Shown here one piece after another: positions 45,318 through 53,531 of a stretch of DNA of 64,000 nt. The stretch comes from HLUCCA09 sp039822045 (GTDB lineage Bacteria > Pseudomonadota > Alphaproteobacteria > Rhodobacterales > Rhodobacteraceae), in contig JBCBMY010000020.1 of the NCBI GenBank assembly GCA_039822045.1, positions 1-64,000 on the forward strand. The letters run 5' to 3'. Each line of letters starts with the position of its first letter. Positions within the stretch are counted from its first letter, which is position 1. The translations under genes and the position numbers were made by a program. Below the pieces are notes generated by a model. It searched no databases. It was not told where the DNA came from and was given only the letters and a program-made list of their open reading frames with translations.

Positions 45318-45757
45318 TCCGGCGGCCCTCCACTTGCGACCATCTCCATCACCTCGGCTTCGGTCAGGCGCTTGCGCTCCCCGGCAAAAGCGTGACTTGC
45401 GGGTTTGGCATCGATGTACACCTCGGTGTCAAAGCTCAGGTCATCGAAACTATCGAGCGACCCGGCCGACAGGCTCGTCAGCCCCTGCATCGGCCCTTCG
45501 GCCGTCATGCGCCAGAACAGGCTGGAGCCGCAGATCTTGCAAAAGCCGCGCTCTGCCCAATCCGACGACGCGTAGGTGGCGATGTTGTCCGCACCCTGCC
45601 AGGTGACGCCACCAGGCGGAACCTCCAGGCCAAACTCGATCCCGCCCGTGAATTTGCGGCACATCCCGCAATGGCAGGCGCCATAACGCGTGGGCGGCTC
45701 CGCCAGCGTGTAGCGGACAGCGCCGCAAAGACAGCCCCCGGTTCCAGGGTTCGTCAT
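45314..45757 (-). CDS. Gfa-like (GFA/CENP-V) zinc protein, copy 2
   Basis: A 147-residue relative of the next gene. From ATG 45757 (MTNPGTGGCLCGAVRYTLAE) with GGAGG upstream. Zinc motifs are GGCLCGAVRY, CHCGMCRKFTGG and FCKICGSSLFW. The pair shares fold and cysteine layout but is only moderately similar, so the duplication is old or the copies were recruited separately. Both its start and its stop overlap the neighbouring genes as ATGA. Reaction unknown. Confidence 0.86.
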   Translation of the reverse strand: MTNPGTGGCLCGAVRYTLAEPPTRYGACHCGMCRKFTGGIEFGLEVPPGGVTWQGADNIATYASSDWAERGFCKICGSSLFWRMTAEGPMQGLTSLSAGSLDSFDDLSFDTEVYIDAKPASHAFAGERKRLTEAEVMEMVASGGPPE

Positions 45758-46503
45758 TGGCCAACCTCCTCCAATGCGGCGCGGGTGCCGTCTTCGGAGC
45801 ACCCCAGGCTCGCCCGCTCGGCGCCAAACCTTGCATCGCCCGGCCGGTGCAGGCGCAGCGGGCTCCAATCCTCGTCGAAGATCTCGCCGTCCTCCTCAAG
45901 CCGCACCTGGCCGAAAAGCATCACGCCTGCATCGGCGAGAAAGAGCGCCTGGGCATCGAACACCTCGAACGGGTGCGTCTCGCCGGCCTCGGTGACGGTC
46001 TCGTGCATCCGCGCTTCCAGCAGCACTTCGCCGTCCACGGTCTGCTCTTCGCCGGTCAGCACCACCCAACCCTCCACGGTCGAGGTCGACCGGTTGCGCC
46101 GCACGATCCCGCGCCAGTCGTTGACCATCTCGAACGCGTAGCGGACCCGTTCACCCGCGCCGAGGGCCGTGTTGGAGAAGCGCGCCTCCGGCGTCCCCAC
46201 CAACCAGGCGCGTTCATCGTCATCGACGAACCACGCTTCCAGCCACTGGCCGTCGCCGTCATAGCGGTGCATCTCTTCGACGCCCTCGCCCGTGTAGCTG
46301 ATCTCGCGCAACTCGGCCGCGCCCTCCGTCGTGCCCTCGACATCGCACCGGGCGAAACTCGTCAGCCAGCAATCCCGGTGCTCGGCCGTCACCATGATCG
46401 TGCAGCTGTCCGGCAGCGACAGGGCAGCAGCCGGGGCAGGGGCCAGGCCGACCAGAGCGCACGCGGCGGTGACGGCGAGCAGGGCAGGGCGTATGGCAGC
46501 CAT
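45754..46503 (-). CDS. Exported hypothetical protein with four cysteines
   Basis: A 249-residue protein of unknown function, first in the run that ends with gltB. From ATG 46503 (GGGAG seven bases upstream) it has a signal peptide, IRPALLAVTAACALVGLAPAP, probably cleaved after AAA. The mature part contains SCTIMVTAEHRDCWLTSFARC and a C-terminal LGCSEDG; these four Cys could form disulfides. The middle is acidic and beta-rich, with several Trp. The 11-bp TCATAYG array lies about 105 bases upstream. Confidence 0.7.
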   Translation of the reverse strand: MAAIRPALLAVTAACALVGLAPAPAAALSLPDSCTIMVTAEHRDCWLTSFARCDVEGTTEGAAELREISYTGEGVEEMHRYDGDGQWLEAWFVDDDERAWLVGTPEARFSNTALGAGERVRYAFEMVNDWRGIVRRNRSTSTVEGWVVLTGEEQTVDGEVLLEARMHETVTEAGETHPFEVFDAQALFLADAGVMLFGQVRLEEDGEIFDEDWSPLRLHRPGDARFGAERASLGCSEDGTRAALEEVGQ

Positions 46504-46608
46504 GTCGGGTCTCCCTCGCCCGGCATAGCGCGGGCTGTTCATCTCTTGTTGTTCAGGTCAGCACAGCTGACGGCCGTCCGTCCGCAGGGGAAAGGAACCG
46601 GCAAGGAG

Positions 46609-46682
46609 TCATATAAAAGGTCATATGCTTCTCATATGGTATTCATACGCGAGTCATATGAAACTCATACGCTTTTCATATT
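46609..46682. repeat. Seven-unit TCATAYG array with 11-bp period
   Basis: TCATAYG-type heptamers begin at 46609, 46621, 46632, 46643, 46654, 46665 and 46676: TCATATA, TCATATG, TCATATG, TCATACG, TCATATG, TCATACG, TCATATT. Spacing is 12 and then five times 11 bases, so all units lie on roughly the same DNA face. The spacers are unrelated to one another. The stretch is AT-rich against a GC-rich background. It starts right after the gltD stop codon and lies upstream of the operon ending in gltB. The layout is like a multi-site operator, for instance of an OmpR/PhoB-type regulator. Confidence 0.85.
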
Positions 46683-48118
46683 CACTCAGCCGCGATCGCG
46701 CGCGATGCGAATCGGTCCAGAATCGCGTCTGCGGCTTCGCGCCCATCGCGAATCGCCCACACCACCAGCGACGCGCCCCGCACGATATCGCCCACCGCAT
46801 AGACCCCGGGAAGCGCCGTCTCGTGGCTCCGAAAGTCGGCCTTGATCGTGCCCCAGCGGGTGACCGCGAGCTCGGGTTGATTCCAGAGTGTCTGAAGCTC
46901 CTCCGGCTCAAAGCCCAGCGCCTTGATCACAAGATCGGCCTCCTCGACATAGTCAGCGCCGTCAATCACTTCCGGGCTCTGGCGCCCCGTCGCATCGGGC
47001 GCGCCAAGGCGCATTTTCTGGACGATCACACCGCTGACCGTGCCGCCCTGGTCGCGAAAGCCCTTGGGTGCCGTAAGCCATTCGAACTGCACGCCTTCTT
47101 CCTCGGCATTGGCCACTTCGCGCTGCGACCCCGGCATGTTGGCCCGGTCCCGGCGGTATAGGCATTTGACCGACGTCGCGCCCTGTCGCACGGCCGTACG
47201 AACGCAATCCATCGCCGTGTCGCCGCCGCCGATCACCACCACACGGCGCTCCTCGGCATTCAACTCGCCGCTATCAAAATCCGGCACGTCGTCGCCAAAA
47301 GATTTGCGATTTGAAGCGGTTAGGTAATCGATGGCGCGCACGATCCCGGCCGCGCCAACACCAGGCGCCTCCAGCTCACGAGACTTGTAGACCCCTGTCG
47401 CAATGATCACCGCATCATGGTCCCGCCGGATCTCGTCAAACGAGATGTCGTCGCCCACCGCGCAATTCAGCTTGAAGGTCACGCCCCCGGCCTCGAGTTG
47501 CGCGTTGCGACGCGTCACCACGTCCTTTTCTAGCTTGAAGCCTGGGATCCCATAGATCAGGAGCCCCCCGGCGCGGTCGTACCGGTCATAGATCGTCACT
47601 TGGATGCCCACGCGCCGAAGCCGGTCGGCTGCCGCCAGGCCGCCGGGGCCGGCGCCAATTATCCCAACGGATTCAGGGCGTTCCACAGCGGGTGAGATGC
47701 GACGCACCCAGCCTTCTTCCCACGCCGTATCGGTGATGTACTTCTCGACGGCGCCGATGGTGACCGTGCCATGGCCCGACTGTTCGATCACACAGTTGCC
47801 TTCACACAGGCGATCCTGCGGACAGATCCGGCCGCAGATCTCCGGGAAGGTGTTGGTCTCCTGCGACAGCTCATAGGCCTCACGCAGCCGGCCCTCAGCG
47901 GTCAGGCGCAGCCAGTCGGGGATGTTGTTGTGCAAGGGGCAATGGCTTTGGCAATAGGGCACGCCGCATTGCGAACACCGCCCCGCCTGCTCCGCCGCCT
48001 TCTCGCGCGCGTATTCGGCATAGATCTCGCGAAAGTCCTGCGCCCGCAGATCCGGCGGACGCTTGTCAGGCATCTGCTTATCCACGTCGACGAACTTCAG
48101 CATCCGGTTCTCGGACAT
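46682..48118 (-). CDS. gltD: Glutamate synthase (NADPH) small chain
   Basis: GltD passes electrons from NADPH through FAD and 4Fe-4S clusters to GltB. I start at ATG 48118 (MSENRMLKFVDVDKQMPDK, 478 residues), preceded by GGGAGG. N-terminal Fe-S cysteines lie in CSQCGVPYCQSHCP and CGRICPQDRLCEGNC. FAD binding is IIGAGPGGLAAADRL and NADPH binding VVIGGGDTAMDCVRTA. The stop codon touches the 11-bp repeat array. gltB starts about 1.8 kb downstream, after three coupled genes. Confidence 0.96.
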   Translation of the reverse strand: MSENRMLKFVDVDKQMPDKRPPDLRAQDFREIYAEYAREKAAEQAGRCSQCGVPYCQSHCPLHNNIPDWLRLTAEGRLREAYELSQETNTFPEICGRICPQDRLCEGNCVIEQSGHGTVTIGAVEKYITDTAWEEGWVRRISPAVERPESVGIIGAGPGGLAAADRLRRVGIQVTIYDRYDRAGGLLIYGIPGFKLEKDVVTRRNAQLEAGGVTFKLNCAVGDDISFDEIRRDHDAVIIATGVYKSRELEAPGVGAAGIVRAIDYLTASNRKSFGDDVPDFDSGELNAEERRVVVIGGGDTAMDCVRTAVRQGATSVKCLYRRDRANMPGSQREVANAEEEGVQFEWLTAPKGFRDQGGTVSGVIVQKMRLGAPDATGRQSPEVIDGADYVEEADLVIKALGFEPEELQTLWNQPELAVTRWGTIKADFRSHETALPGVYAVGDIVRGASLVVWAIRDGREAADAILDRFASRAIAAE

Positions 48119-48328
48119 GCCAAACCTCCCTATCTCCCGCGCCTCATACCCCGAAGTCTTCACCATATAAAGTCAGAAATATTGACCTGAATACGCTCGT
48201 TTGCGCGCAACAGAGCGCGCCGGGACAAAAAGAGACGCCAAACAAGGTAATCAAGTGTGACCCAATAGCGCTCTTTCGAGACCGAGATCGCCCCGATATA
48301 CGGCTCGCGAGCTAAAGCGGAGCCACCA

Positions 48329-49132
48329 ATGCCCCTCCTTCACCTGTTTCTTGTGGCCGTGATTCAGGGAATTACAGAGTTTCTGCCGATCTCATCCTCA
48401 GGTCACCTGATCCTTCTGCCGCAGCTCACCGGGCTCGACGATCAGGGCCTGACAATCGATGTCGCCGTCCATGTCGGCACACTCGCCGCAGTCATCCTCT
48501 ATTTTTGGGCCGATGTGCGGGTAGCCGTCCACGGCGCGGGCCGCCTGCTCCGTGGCAAGATCGACACGTCGTCGGCGTTCCTTGCCCTCTGCCTCGTCGT
48601 GGCCACCGTGCCAGTGGTGATCGCCGGTCTGGCGCTCAAGCTCTCGGGTTTCGACGAAAACCTCCGCTCAGTTGCAGTCATCGGCTGGACGATGTTGCTG
48701 TTCGGGGTTCTCCTCTATTGGGTTGACACGCGCGCGCCGCAATCCCGCACGGCCCCGGAGTGGACCCTGAAACACGCTCTGATCATGGGGCTCTGGCAGG
48801 TCGTCGCCCTGATCCCAGGTACCTCGCGCGCGGGCATCACCATCACAGGCGGTCGCGCGCTGGGCTATGACCGCCACGATGCGGCGAAGCTCTCGATGCT
48901 GATGGCAATCCCGACAATCGCAGCCTCAGGGCTTGTGGTTGGCGCAGATGTTGCGGCCGAGGCGAACTGGGCGCTTGCCCGTGATGCGGCCATCGGCGCG
49001 GTCTTCGCCTTTGCCTCGGCGCTTGCGGCGCTTGCCGTGATGATGCCACTCGCCCGGCGGATCAGCTTCACGCCCTATGTGGTCTACCGGGTTGTGCTCG
49101 GGCTGATCCTGCTCTGGGTCGCTTATGCCTGA
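48329..49132 (+). CDS. uppP: Undecaprenyl-diphosphatase UppP (BacA)
   Basis: UppP recycles the undecaprenyl carrier lipid for cell-wall and polysaccharide synthesis and gives bacitracin tolerance. The 267-residue integral membrane protein has the two active-site motifs GITEFLPISSSGHL (about 14-27) and PGTSRAGITITGGRALGYDR. At least seven hydrophobic segments are visible. The gene is divergent from gltD, and its last ten bases overlap the convergent NDUFA9-like gene. The start lies after AGCGGAGCC. Confidence 0.95.
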   Translation: MPLLHLFLVAVIQGITEFLPISSSGHLILLPQLTGLDDQGLTIDVAVHVGTLAAVILYFWADVRVAVHGAGRLLRGKIDTSSAFLALCLVVATVPVVIAGLALKLSGFDENLRSVAVIGWTMLLFGVLLYWVDTRAPQSRTAPEWTLKHALIMGLWQVVALIPGTSRAGITITGGRALGYDRHDAAKLSMLMAIPTIAASGLVVGADVAAEANWALARDAAIGAVFAFASALAALAVMMPLARRISFTPYVVYRVVLGLILLWVAYA

Positions 49133-50121
49133 CCCTCGCGGTTGCCTTTGAGGTTCTCCGCAGAGGCCATGACGGCATTGTACTGCCCGTCCGGCCGGTA
49201 GGGCCACATATAGTCGGGCAGGATCGCCTCCATCGCCGTGGGTGTGATGCCCAGATCGGTGAAGCCCTTGGCATCCTCGCCCACAACGTTGTCGTTGGCC
49301 AAGTTGCGCACCTGATCGAGTGTCAGTGGCCCGGTGACGAGGCCAAGGCTCAGTCTCGTCATCAGATCGAAGCCCCAGCCCATGGTCCGGGCGGCCCAGA
49401 ACGGCACGTTCACTACGATCCGGCGGCGGCGGATCTCCGAGAGCATGTCGAGCATCAACTCGCGGAACGTGTCGATATCGGGCCCGCCAAGCTCGTAGAT
49501 CCCGCCCGGGGCCGTACCTTCGACCCCCGTCATCGCCGCGGCGGCGACATCGTCGACATAGACCGGCTGAAACCGCGTGCGCGCGCCAACGATGGGAAGC
49601 ATCGGGCCAAGTCGCGCCATGGCTGCGAAGCGGTTGAAGAACTGGTCTTCCTGCCCGAACACGATGGAGGGGCGCAGGATCATCGCGTCGGGCATATGCT
49701 CTAATACGCCGGCCTCGCCCTCGGCTTTGGTCCGCGCATAAGCGCTATCGGACTCGGCATCGGCACCGATTGCCGAGATGTGGACCATCCGCGCGACGCC
49801 ATTCTCTGCTGCGATCCGAGCGATGCGCGCGGCACCCTCGGCCTGAACGGCGTCGAACGTATTTTTTCCCACCGGCGCAAGGATGCCGACACAGTTCACG
49901 ACGACCTCTGATCCTGCCGATGCCGCGCCGACACTCGCATCGTCGCGGACGTTGCACTGAACCGGCTCGACCTGACCCACCACGCCATAGGTGCGCACAA
50001 AGAGCGCCTCGTCGGCCCGGCGGACGGCCACGCGCACGCGCCAGCCTGCTTTGGCGGCCCTGCGAGCGATGTAGCGGCCGACAAAGCCGGACCCTCCATA
50101 GATGGTGACGAGCTTGGACAT
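49123..50121 (-). CDS. NDUFA9-like NAD(P)-binding SDR protein
   Basis: An atypical short-chain dehydrogenase related to the complex I subunit NDUFA9. The 332 residues begin VTIYGGSGFVGRYIARRAAKAG (Rossmann motif GGSGFVG). RFQPVYVDDVAAAAM and YELGGPDIDTFRELM are family-like. The catalytic Tyr-Lys appears as YARTK after SAIGADAESDS. These proteins are common in alphaproteobacteria and may assist complex I, but a catalytic role is unproven. Its 3' end overlaps uppP by ten bases. Confidence 0.85.
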   Translation of the reverse strand: MSKLVTIYGGSGFVGRYIARRAAKAGWRVRVAVRRADEALFVRTYGVVGQVEPVQCNVRDDASVGAASAGSEVVVNCVGILAPVGKNTFDAVQAEGAARIARIAAENGVARMVHISAIGADAESDSAYARTKAEGEAGVLEHMPDAMILRPSIVFGQEDQFFNRFAAMARLGPMLPIVGARTRFQPVYVDDVAAAAMTGVEGTAPGGIYELGGPDIDTFRELMLDMLSEIRRRRIVVNVPFWAARTMGWGFDLMTRLSLGLVTGPLTLDQVRNLANDNVVGEDAKGFTDLGITPTAMEAILPDYMWPYRPDGQYNAVMASAENLKGNREGQA

Positions 50122-50220
50122 GGCATATCTCCGTCGTGCGCTTCTGAGCCTCTACCCACCCGCGCCCGAGCCGGCAACCGCCCACACCGTCGCGCTCTGC
50201 CGAGAGGGGGCCCAGAGGCG

Positions 50221-50249
50221 TTGACAGCCACCAGGGCGCACGATAACAG
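50221..50249 (+). promoter_or_regulatory. Putative promoter of tRNA-Leu
   Basis: A perfect -35 TTGACA (50221-50226) is followed after 17 bases by TAACAG (50244-50249), with the mature tRNA starting 18 bases later. The -10 match is modest, but position relative to the tRNA is ideal. Confidence 0.55.
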
Positions 50250-50266
50250 CCCGCTCCACGACACCG

Positions 50267-50353
50267 GCCCAGGTGGCGGAATTGGTAGACGCGCTAGCTT
50301 CAGGTGCTAGTGTCCGTATGGACGTGGAGGTTCGAGTCCTCTCCTGGGCACCA
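50267..50353 (+). tRNA. tRNA-Leu(CAG)
   Basis: The 87-base sequence folds as a class-II tRNA. The acceptor GCCCAGG pairs with CCTGGGC; the D-arm contains GGTAGACGC; the anticodon arm is CTAGC/GCTAG with loop TTCAGGT, giving anticodon CAG (reads CUG leucine). A long variable arm (GTCC...GGAC) and the T-arm GAGG-TTCGAGT-CCTC follow. The 3' CCA is encoded. Downstream there is no clear terminator. Confidence 0.97.
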
Positions 50354-50867
50354 AAACACTCCCCAGATTATTTTGCTGCAGCGGCTTGCGGATGCCCGTC
50401 CAGATTACATCCAGCTTTGTGGCAACACCAGAATTGGGCGTTGTGGAACGCCGCGAACTTCTCGCCAAATCTGCGGTTGTTCGGGCTGAAGATGGCTTAC
50501 CCCGATTGCTTACACTTGGCCTAGCCGTGGACTACCGGGCAGTTGGAAGCTGGATCATCTTTTTTGATTGAGCCCAGGTTCCGATGGGCGATCCATTCGA
50601 GCGAATGGAGGAAGCGCGCCGGGACAGCTTCCCATCCGCAGCGCGGCGAACCCAATGACCGACAGGCAAATGCCGGACCTCTCCCAGATGGACGAAGGCA
50701 GGCAAAGCAGAAGAGGCCGTCGCCGTTTGTCGGCATACTCAGCTTCCGCTCGACGATTGACTATGTGCCTTGCGACCTTCGATCCCCACTCTCGCGCGGG
50801 CTTTTCTGCATCGCCGCTTGCAGCGCAGTGGCCTCTTAAGCCGGCCAGAGAATATTGGCGAAAAGCC
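50354..50867. other. Gene-free stretch after tRNA-Leu
   Basis: I see no supportable gene in these 514 bases. Short open frames occur on both strands without Shine-Dalgarno sequences or recognisable motifs. Base composition is more mixed than in the flanking genes, which fits decayed mobile DNA next to the transposase remnant that follows. Confidence 0.5.
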
Positions 50868-51056
50868 CATTTCGCGACCGATATGGTTCGGCATGATCTG
50901 CGCCGCCGCCTTACGGGCTTCCTGGATGCCCACAAATTCGTCCGACGCCTCAGGAGCCTCAGCGAGTTCACGCCCTGCGTGCATATCTGCAAGATCTGGA
51001 CTTCAGAGCCAAAACGTTTCGTCGTCGATCCGGTCCAACAGGTGCCGGAGCTGAAT
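50868..51056 (+). pseudogene. C-terminal remnant of an IS481/IS3-type transposase
   Basis: In frame this reads HFATDMVRHDLRRRLTGFLD, AHKFVRRLRSLSEFTPCVHI, CKIWTSEPKRFVVDPVQQ and VPELN. This closely follows the end of rve-type transposases (F-x-x-A-Y-N-F-x-R-R-L-K-T-L-x-G-L-T-P-Y-E-Y-I-C-K-x-W-T-x-x-P-x-R-F, ending H-Q-M-P-G-L-N). The catalytic DDE part is missing and the frame continues upstream without similarity. It ends one base before the ilvE stop codon. Confidence 0.7.
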
Positions 51057-51057
51057 C

Positions 51058-51927
51058 CTAAACTCGCACGAGCTGTTCGTAGTCGGTGGCGATGTCGCGG
51101 GTCATCTGGCCGACCTCGAAGGTGTAGGGGCCGATTTCGCCAACCGGGGTGACCTCGGCGGCGGTGCCGGTGAGCCAGCATTGCTGGAAGTCCTCGAGTT
51201 CGGACGGCAGGATGTGGCGCTCGTGGACCTTCACCTGACGGTCCTTCAGCATGCCGATGACCGTTTGCCGCGTGATGCCGTTTAGGAACGCGTCGGGGTC
51301 GGGCGTGTGCACTTCGCCGTCTTTTACAAAGAAGATGTTGGCTCCGGTTGCCTCGGCCACATAGCCGCGATAGTCGAACATCATTGCGTCAGAACAGCCC
51401 TTCGCCTCGGCCGCATGCTTGGACATGGTGGCGATCATATAGAGGCCGGCAGCCTTGGCATGCGACGGCGCGGTTTCGGGCGATGGGCGCTTCCATTTGG
51501 CAATGTCGAGCTTGGCGCCCTTCATCTTGGCGTCGCCGTAATAGGCGCCCCATTCCCAGGCGGCGATGGCGAGGCGGACGGGGTTCCGGGCGGAAGCGAC
51601 ACCCATATCTTCGCCAGCGCCCCGCCAGGCGATGGCGCGGACGTAGGCGTCGGACAGGCCGCTCTCGCGCAGGATCTCGGCCTTGGCCTCTTCGATCTGG
51701 TCGACAGTCCAAGGGATTTCGAAGTCGATCGCCTGGGCCGAGGCGTGCAAGCGCTCGGTATGGGCACGGCTGGCAAAGATCTTGCCACCATAGGCGCGCT
51801 CTCCCTCGAACACCGACGAGGCGTAGTGCATCGCATGGGTGAGCACGTGCACCTGCGCCTCGCGCCAGGGCACCATCGTGCCGTCCATCCAGATCACGCC
51901 GTCGCGGTCGTCATAGGCGCCAGCCAT
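51058..51927 (-). CDS. ilvE: Branched-chain amino acid aminotransferase
   Basis: IlvE transaminates leucine, isoleucine and valine with PLP. The 289-residue class-IV aminotransferase has IWMDGTMVPWREAQVHVLTHAMHYASSVFEGERAY-type N-terminal motifs, the PLP-lysine region PSHAKAAGLY, EATGANIFFV and LTGTAAEVTPVGEIG. It is divergent from the petP-petR pair and has a well-placed promoter (52029-52057). A related activity on D-amino acids is unlikely given the WMDG/GTAAEVTPV motifs. Confidence 0.94.
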   Translation of the reverse strand: MAGAYDDRDGVIWMDGTMVPWREAQVHVLTHAMHYASSVFEGERAYGGKIFASRAHTERLHASAQAIDFEIPWTVDQIEEAKAEILRESGLSDAYVRAIAWRGAGEDMGVASARNPVRLAIAAWEWGAYYGDAKMKGAKLDIAKWKRPSPETAPSHAKAAGLYMIATMSKHAAEAKGCSDAMMFDYRGYVAEATGANIFFVKDGEVHTPDPDAFLNGITRQTVIGMLKDRQVKVHERHILPSELEDFQQCWLTGTAAEVTPVGEIGPYTFEVGQMTRDIATDYEQLVRV

Positions 51928-52028
51928 CGCAGATCTCCCTCTCCCTTATGGACCCATTTGCCCAGAGGTTTGCATTTGTTGCGCGGAATACGGCCGATCC
52001 GGCCATAAAATTGCGCGAAAACTGACCG

Positions 52029-52057
52029 GGGCTACCAATTCTATCTGGCCATGTCAA
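52029..52057 (-). promoter_or_regulatory. Putative promoter of ilvE
   Basis: On the minus strand a perfect TTGACA (52052-52057) is followed after 17 bases by TAGCCC (52029-52034). This would give a leader of about 95 bases before the ilvE start at 51927. The -10 element is weak. Confidence 0.45.
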
Positions 52058-52106
52058 CAAGGCTGACGTAATTTCGCGAAGCGGTTAGCAGGTATTCGGA
52101 GGGAAC

Positions 52107-52655
52107 ATGGCGCAGGGGCCGGGGGCCATAGAGCCTCGGAGCGGGCAGAGGGGCGGCGGGCAGCGGGGCGGTGGCGAGACGCTGCTCTACCTGACGGATG
52201 AGCAGCTGCGGAAGGCGATCGAGGCGATGTTCTTTGCCTATCGCGGGTTTACCGCCGATCCCGACCGGATTCTGGAGGCGCGCGGCTATGGACGGGCCCA
52301 TCACCGGGCGATCCATTTCATCCATCGTGCACCGGGGACGACGGTGAACAACCTTCTCACGGTTCTGGGGGTCACCAAGCAGTCACTCAACCGCGTGCTG
52401 CGGCGCTTGATCGAGGACGGGCTGGTGGATAGCGCCGTGGGCGTACACGATCGACGCGAGCGGCATCTGCGACTGACGAGCGAGGGCGTGGAGCTGGAGC
52501 GGGAGCTGTCGGATGCGCAACGGGAACGGATGCGGGCGGCCTTTCGGGCGGCCGGACCCGAGGCTGTGGCCGGCTTCCGCGCGGTGCTGGAGGAGATGAT
52601 GGACCCGGAGATGCGACGCCAGTACCATCGACTTATCGGTCCGGGGCAGAAATAA
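52107..52655 (+). CDS. petP: MarR-family regulator, PetP-like
   Basis: A 182-residue MarR-type winged-helix regulator, from ATG 52107 with CGGAGGG upstream. After a Gly-rich N-terminus the core shows AHHRAIHFIHRAPGTTVNNLLTVLGVTKQSLNRVLRRLIEDGL (helix-turn-helix) and the wing DRRERHLRLT. In Rhodobacter capsulatus a MarR-type gene petP precedes the response-regulator gene petR; the same pairing here supports the name, though petABC is not in the window. The start overlaps no other gene; ilvE is divergent. Confidence 0.82.
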   Translation: MAQGPGAIEPRSGQRGGGQRGGGETLLYLTDEQLRKAIEAMFFAYRGFTADPDRILEARGYGRAHHRAIHFIHRAPGTTVNNLLTVLGVTKQSLNRVLRRLIEDGLVDSAVGVHDRRERHLRLTSEGVELERELSDAQRERMRAAFRAAGPEAVAGFRAVLEEMMDPEMRRQYHRLIGPGQK

Positions 52656-52662
52656 ATCAGGC

Positions 52663-53430
52663 ATGACAACGGATACAATGAGCGTGGAGGAGCCGCGGAA
52701 CGGCGCCTTGGTGGAACCAGATCCCGCCGATGCGCATCTTCTGATCGTCGATGACGATCAGCGGATCCGCGGACTGTTACAGAAATTCCTGATGCGGCAC
52801 GGCTTCCTGGTCAGTGCGGCGCGAGACGCGGCCCATGCCAGGCGGCTGCTGGACGGGCTGGAGTTCGACCTGATCGTGCTGGACGTGATGATGCCCGGGG
52901 AGGACGGGCTGGCCCTGACCGCGAGCCTGCGGGAGGAGATCACGACGCCGATCCTGCTCTTGACGGCAAAGGGCGAGACCGATGACCGGATCGCGGGGCT
53001 GGAGGCGGGGGCCGACGATTACCTGCCGAAGCCGTTTGAGCCGAAGGAGCTGCTGCTGCGGATCAACGCGATCCTGCGGCGGGTGCCGGCAGAGCCCAAG
53101 GCGCCGGCGGGGCCGAAGGTGCTGCATCTCGGGCCGATCCGGTATGACATCGAGAAGGGAGAGATGTGGCGCGGTGACGAGCCGGTGCGGCTGACGGCCA
53201 CGGAGTCGGCGCTGATGCAGATCTTCTCGGCCAAGCCCGGCGAGGCGTTGAGCCGGTCGCAGCTGGTCAACGATCTGGGCCGGGGCGGATCGGACGGCGA
53301 GGGCGGGGCGCAGGAGCGGGCCGTGGACGTTCAGATCACGCGGCTGAGGCGCAAGATCGAGGCGGATCCGCGCCAGCCCCGCTACCTCCAGACCGTGCGC
53401 GGGGCAGGGTATATGCTGGCGCCGGACTGA
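52663..53430 (+). CDS. petR: OmpR-family response regulator, PetR-like
   Basis: A 255-residue response regulator. The receiver domain has Asp30-Asp31, the phosphate-accepting Asp74 (IVLDVMMPG), LLLTAKG and the conserved Lys in LPKPFEP. A linker follows, then an OmpR/PhoB winged-helix effector domain (LTATESALMQIF, VDVQITRLRRKIEADP, RYLQTVRGAGYML). No histidine kinase is nearby, as with petR in Rhodobacter capsulatus, where the regulator is reported to be essential. It begins seven bases after petP. Confidence 0.87.
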   Translation: MTTDTMSVEEPRNGALVEPDPADAHLLIVDDDQRIRGLLQKFLMRHGFLVSAARDAAHARRLLDGLEFDLIVLDVMMPGEDGLALTASLREEITTPILLLTAKGETDDRIAGLEAGADDYLPKPFEPKELLLRINAILRRVPAEPKAPAGPKVLHLGPIRYDIEKGEMWRGDEPVRLTATESALMQIFSAKPGEALSRSQLVNDLGRGGSDGEGGAQERAVDVQITRLRRKIEADPRQPRYLQTVRGAGYMLAPD

Positions 53431-53531
53431 CCGCACGGCCCGACGGGCACGCGCAACGAACGCGAAATCGCGGGGTTGCAGAGCCATCCGGGCACAGAGA
53501 GGATGCCGTTGGGTCAGGACCGGGGGGCAGA

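Noticed and set aside
46609..46682. The 11-bp array as a CRISPR or coding tandem repeat
   Set aside because: The repeat is seven bases with four-base spacers, far too short for CRISPR, and a period of 11 is not a multiple of three.
48201..48210. Palindrome TTGCGCGCAA between gltD and uppP as an operator
   Set aside because: A single ten-base GC-rich palindrome can occur by chance and I could not tie it to a known regulator.
50267..51056. Genomic island or prophage at tRNA-Leu
   Set aside because: No integrase, no visible repeat of the tRNA 3' end and no cargo genes; only one transposase fragment remains.
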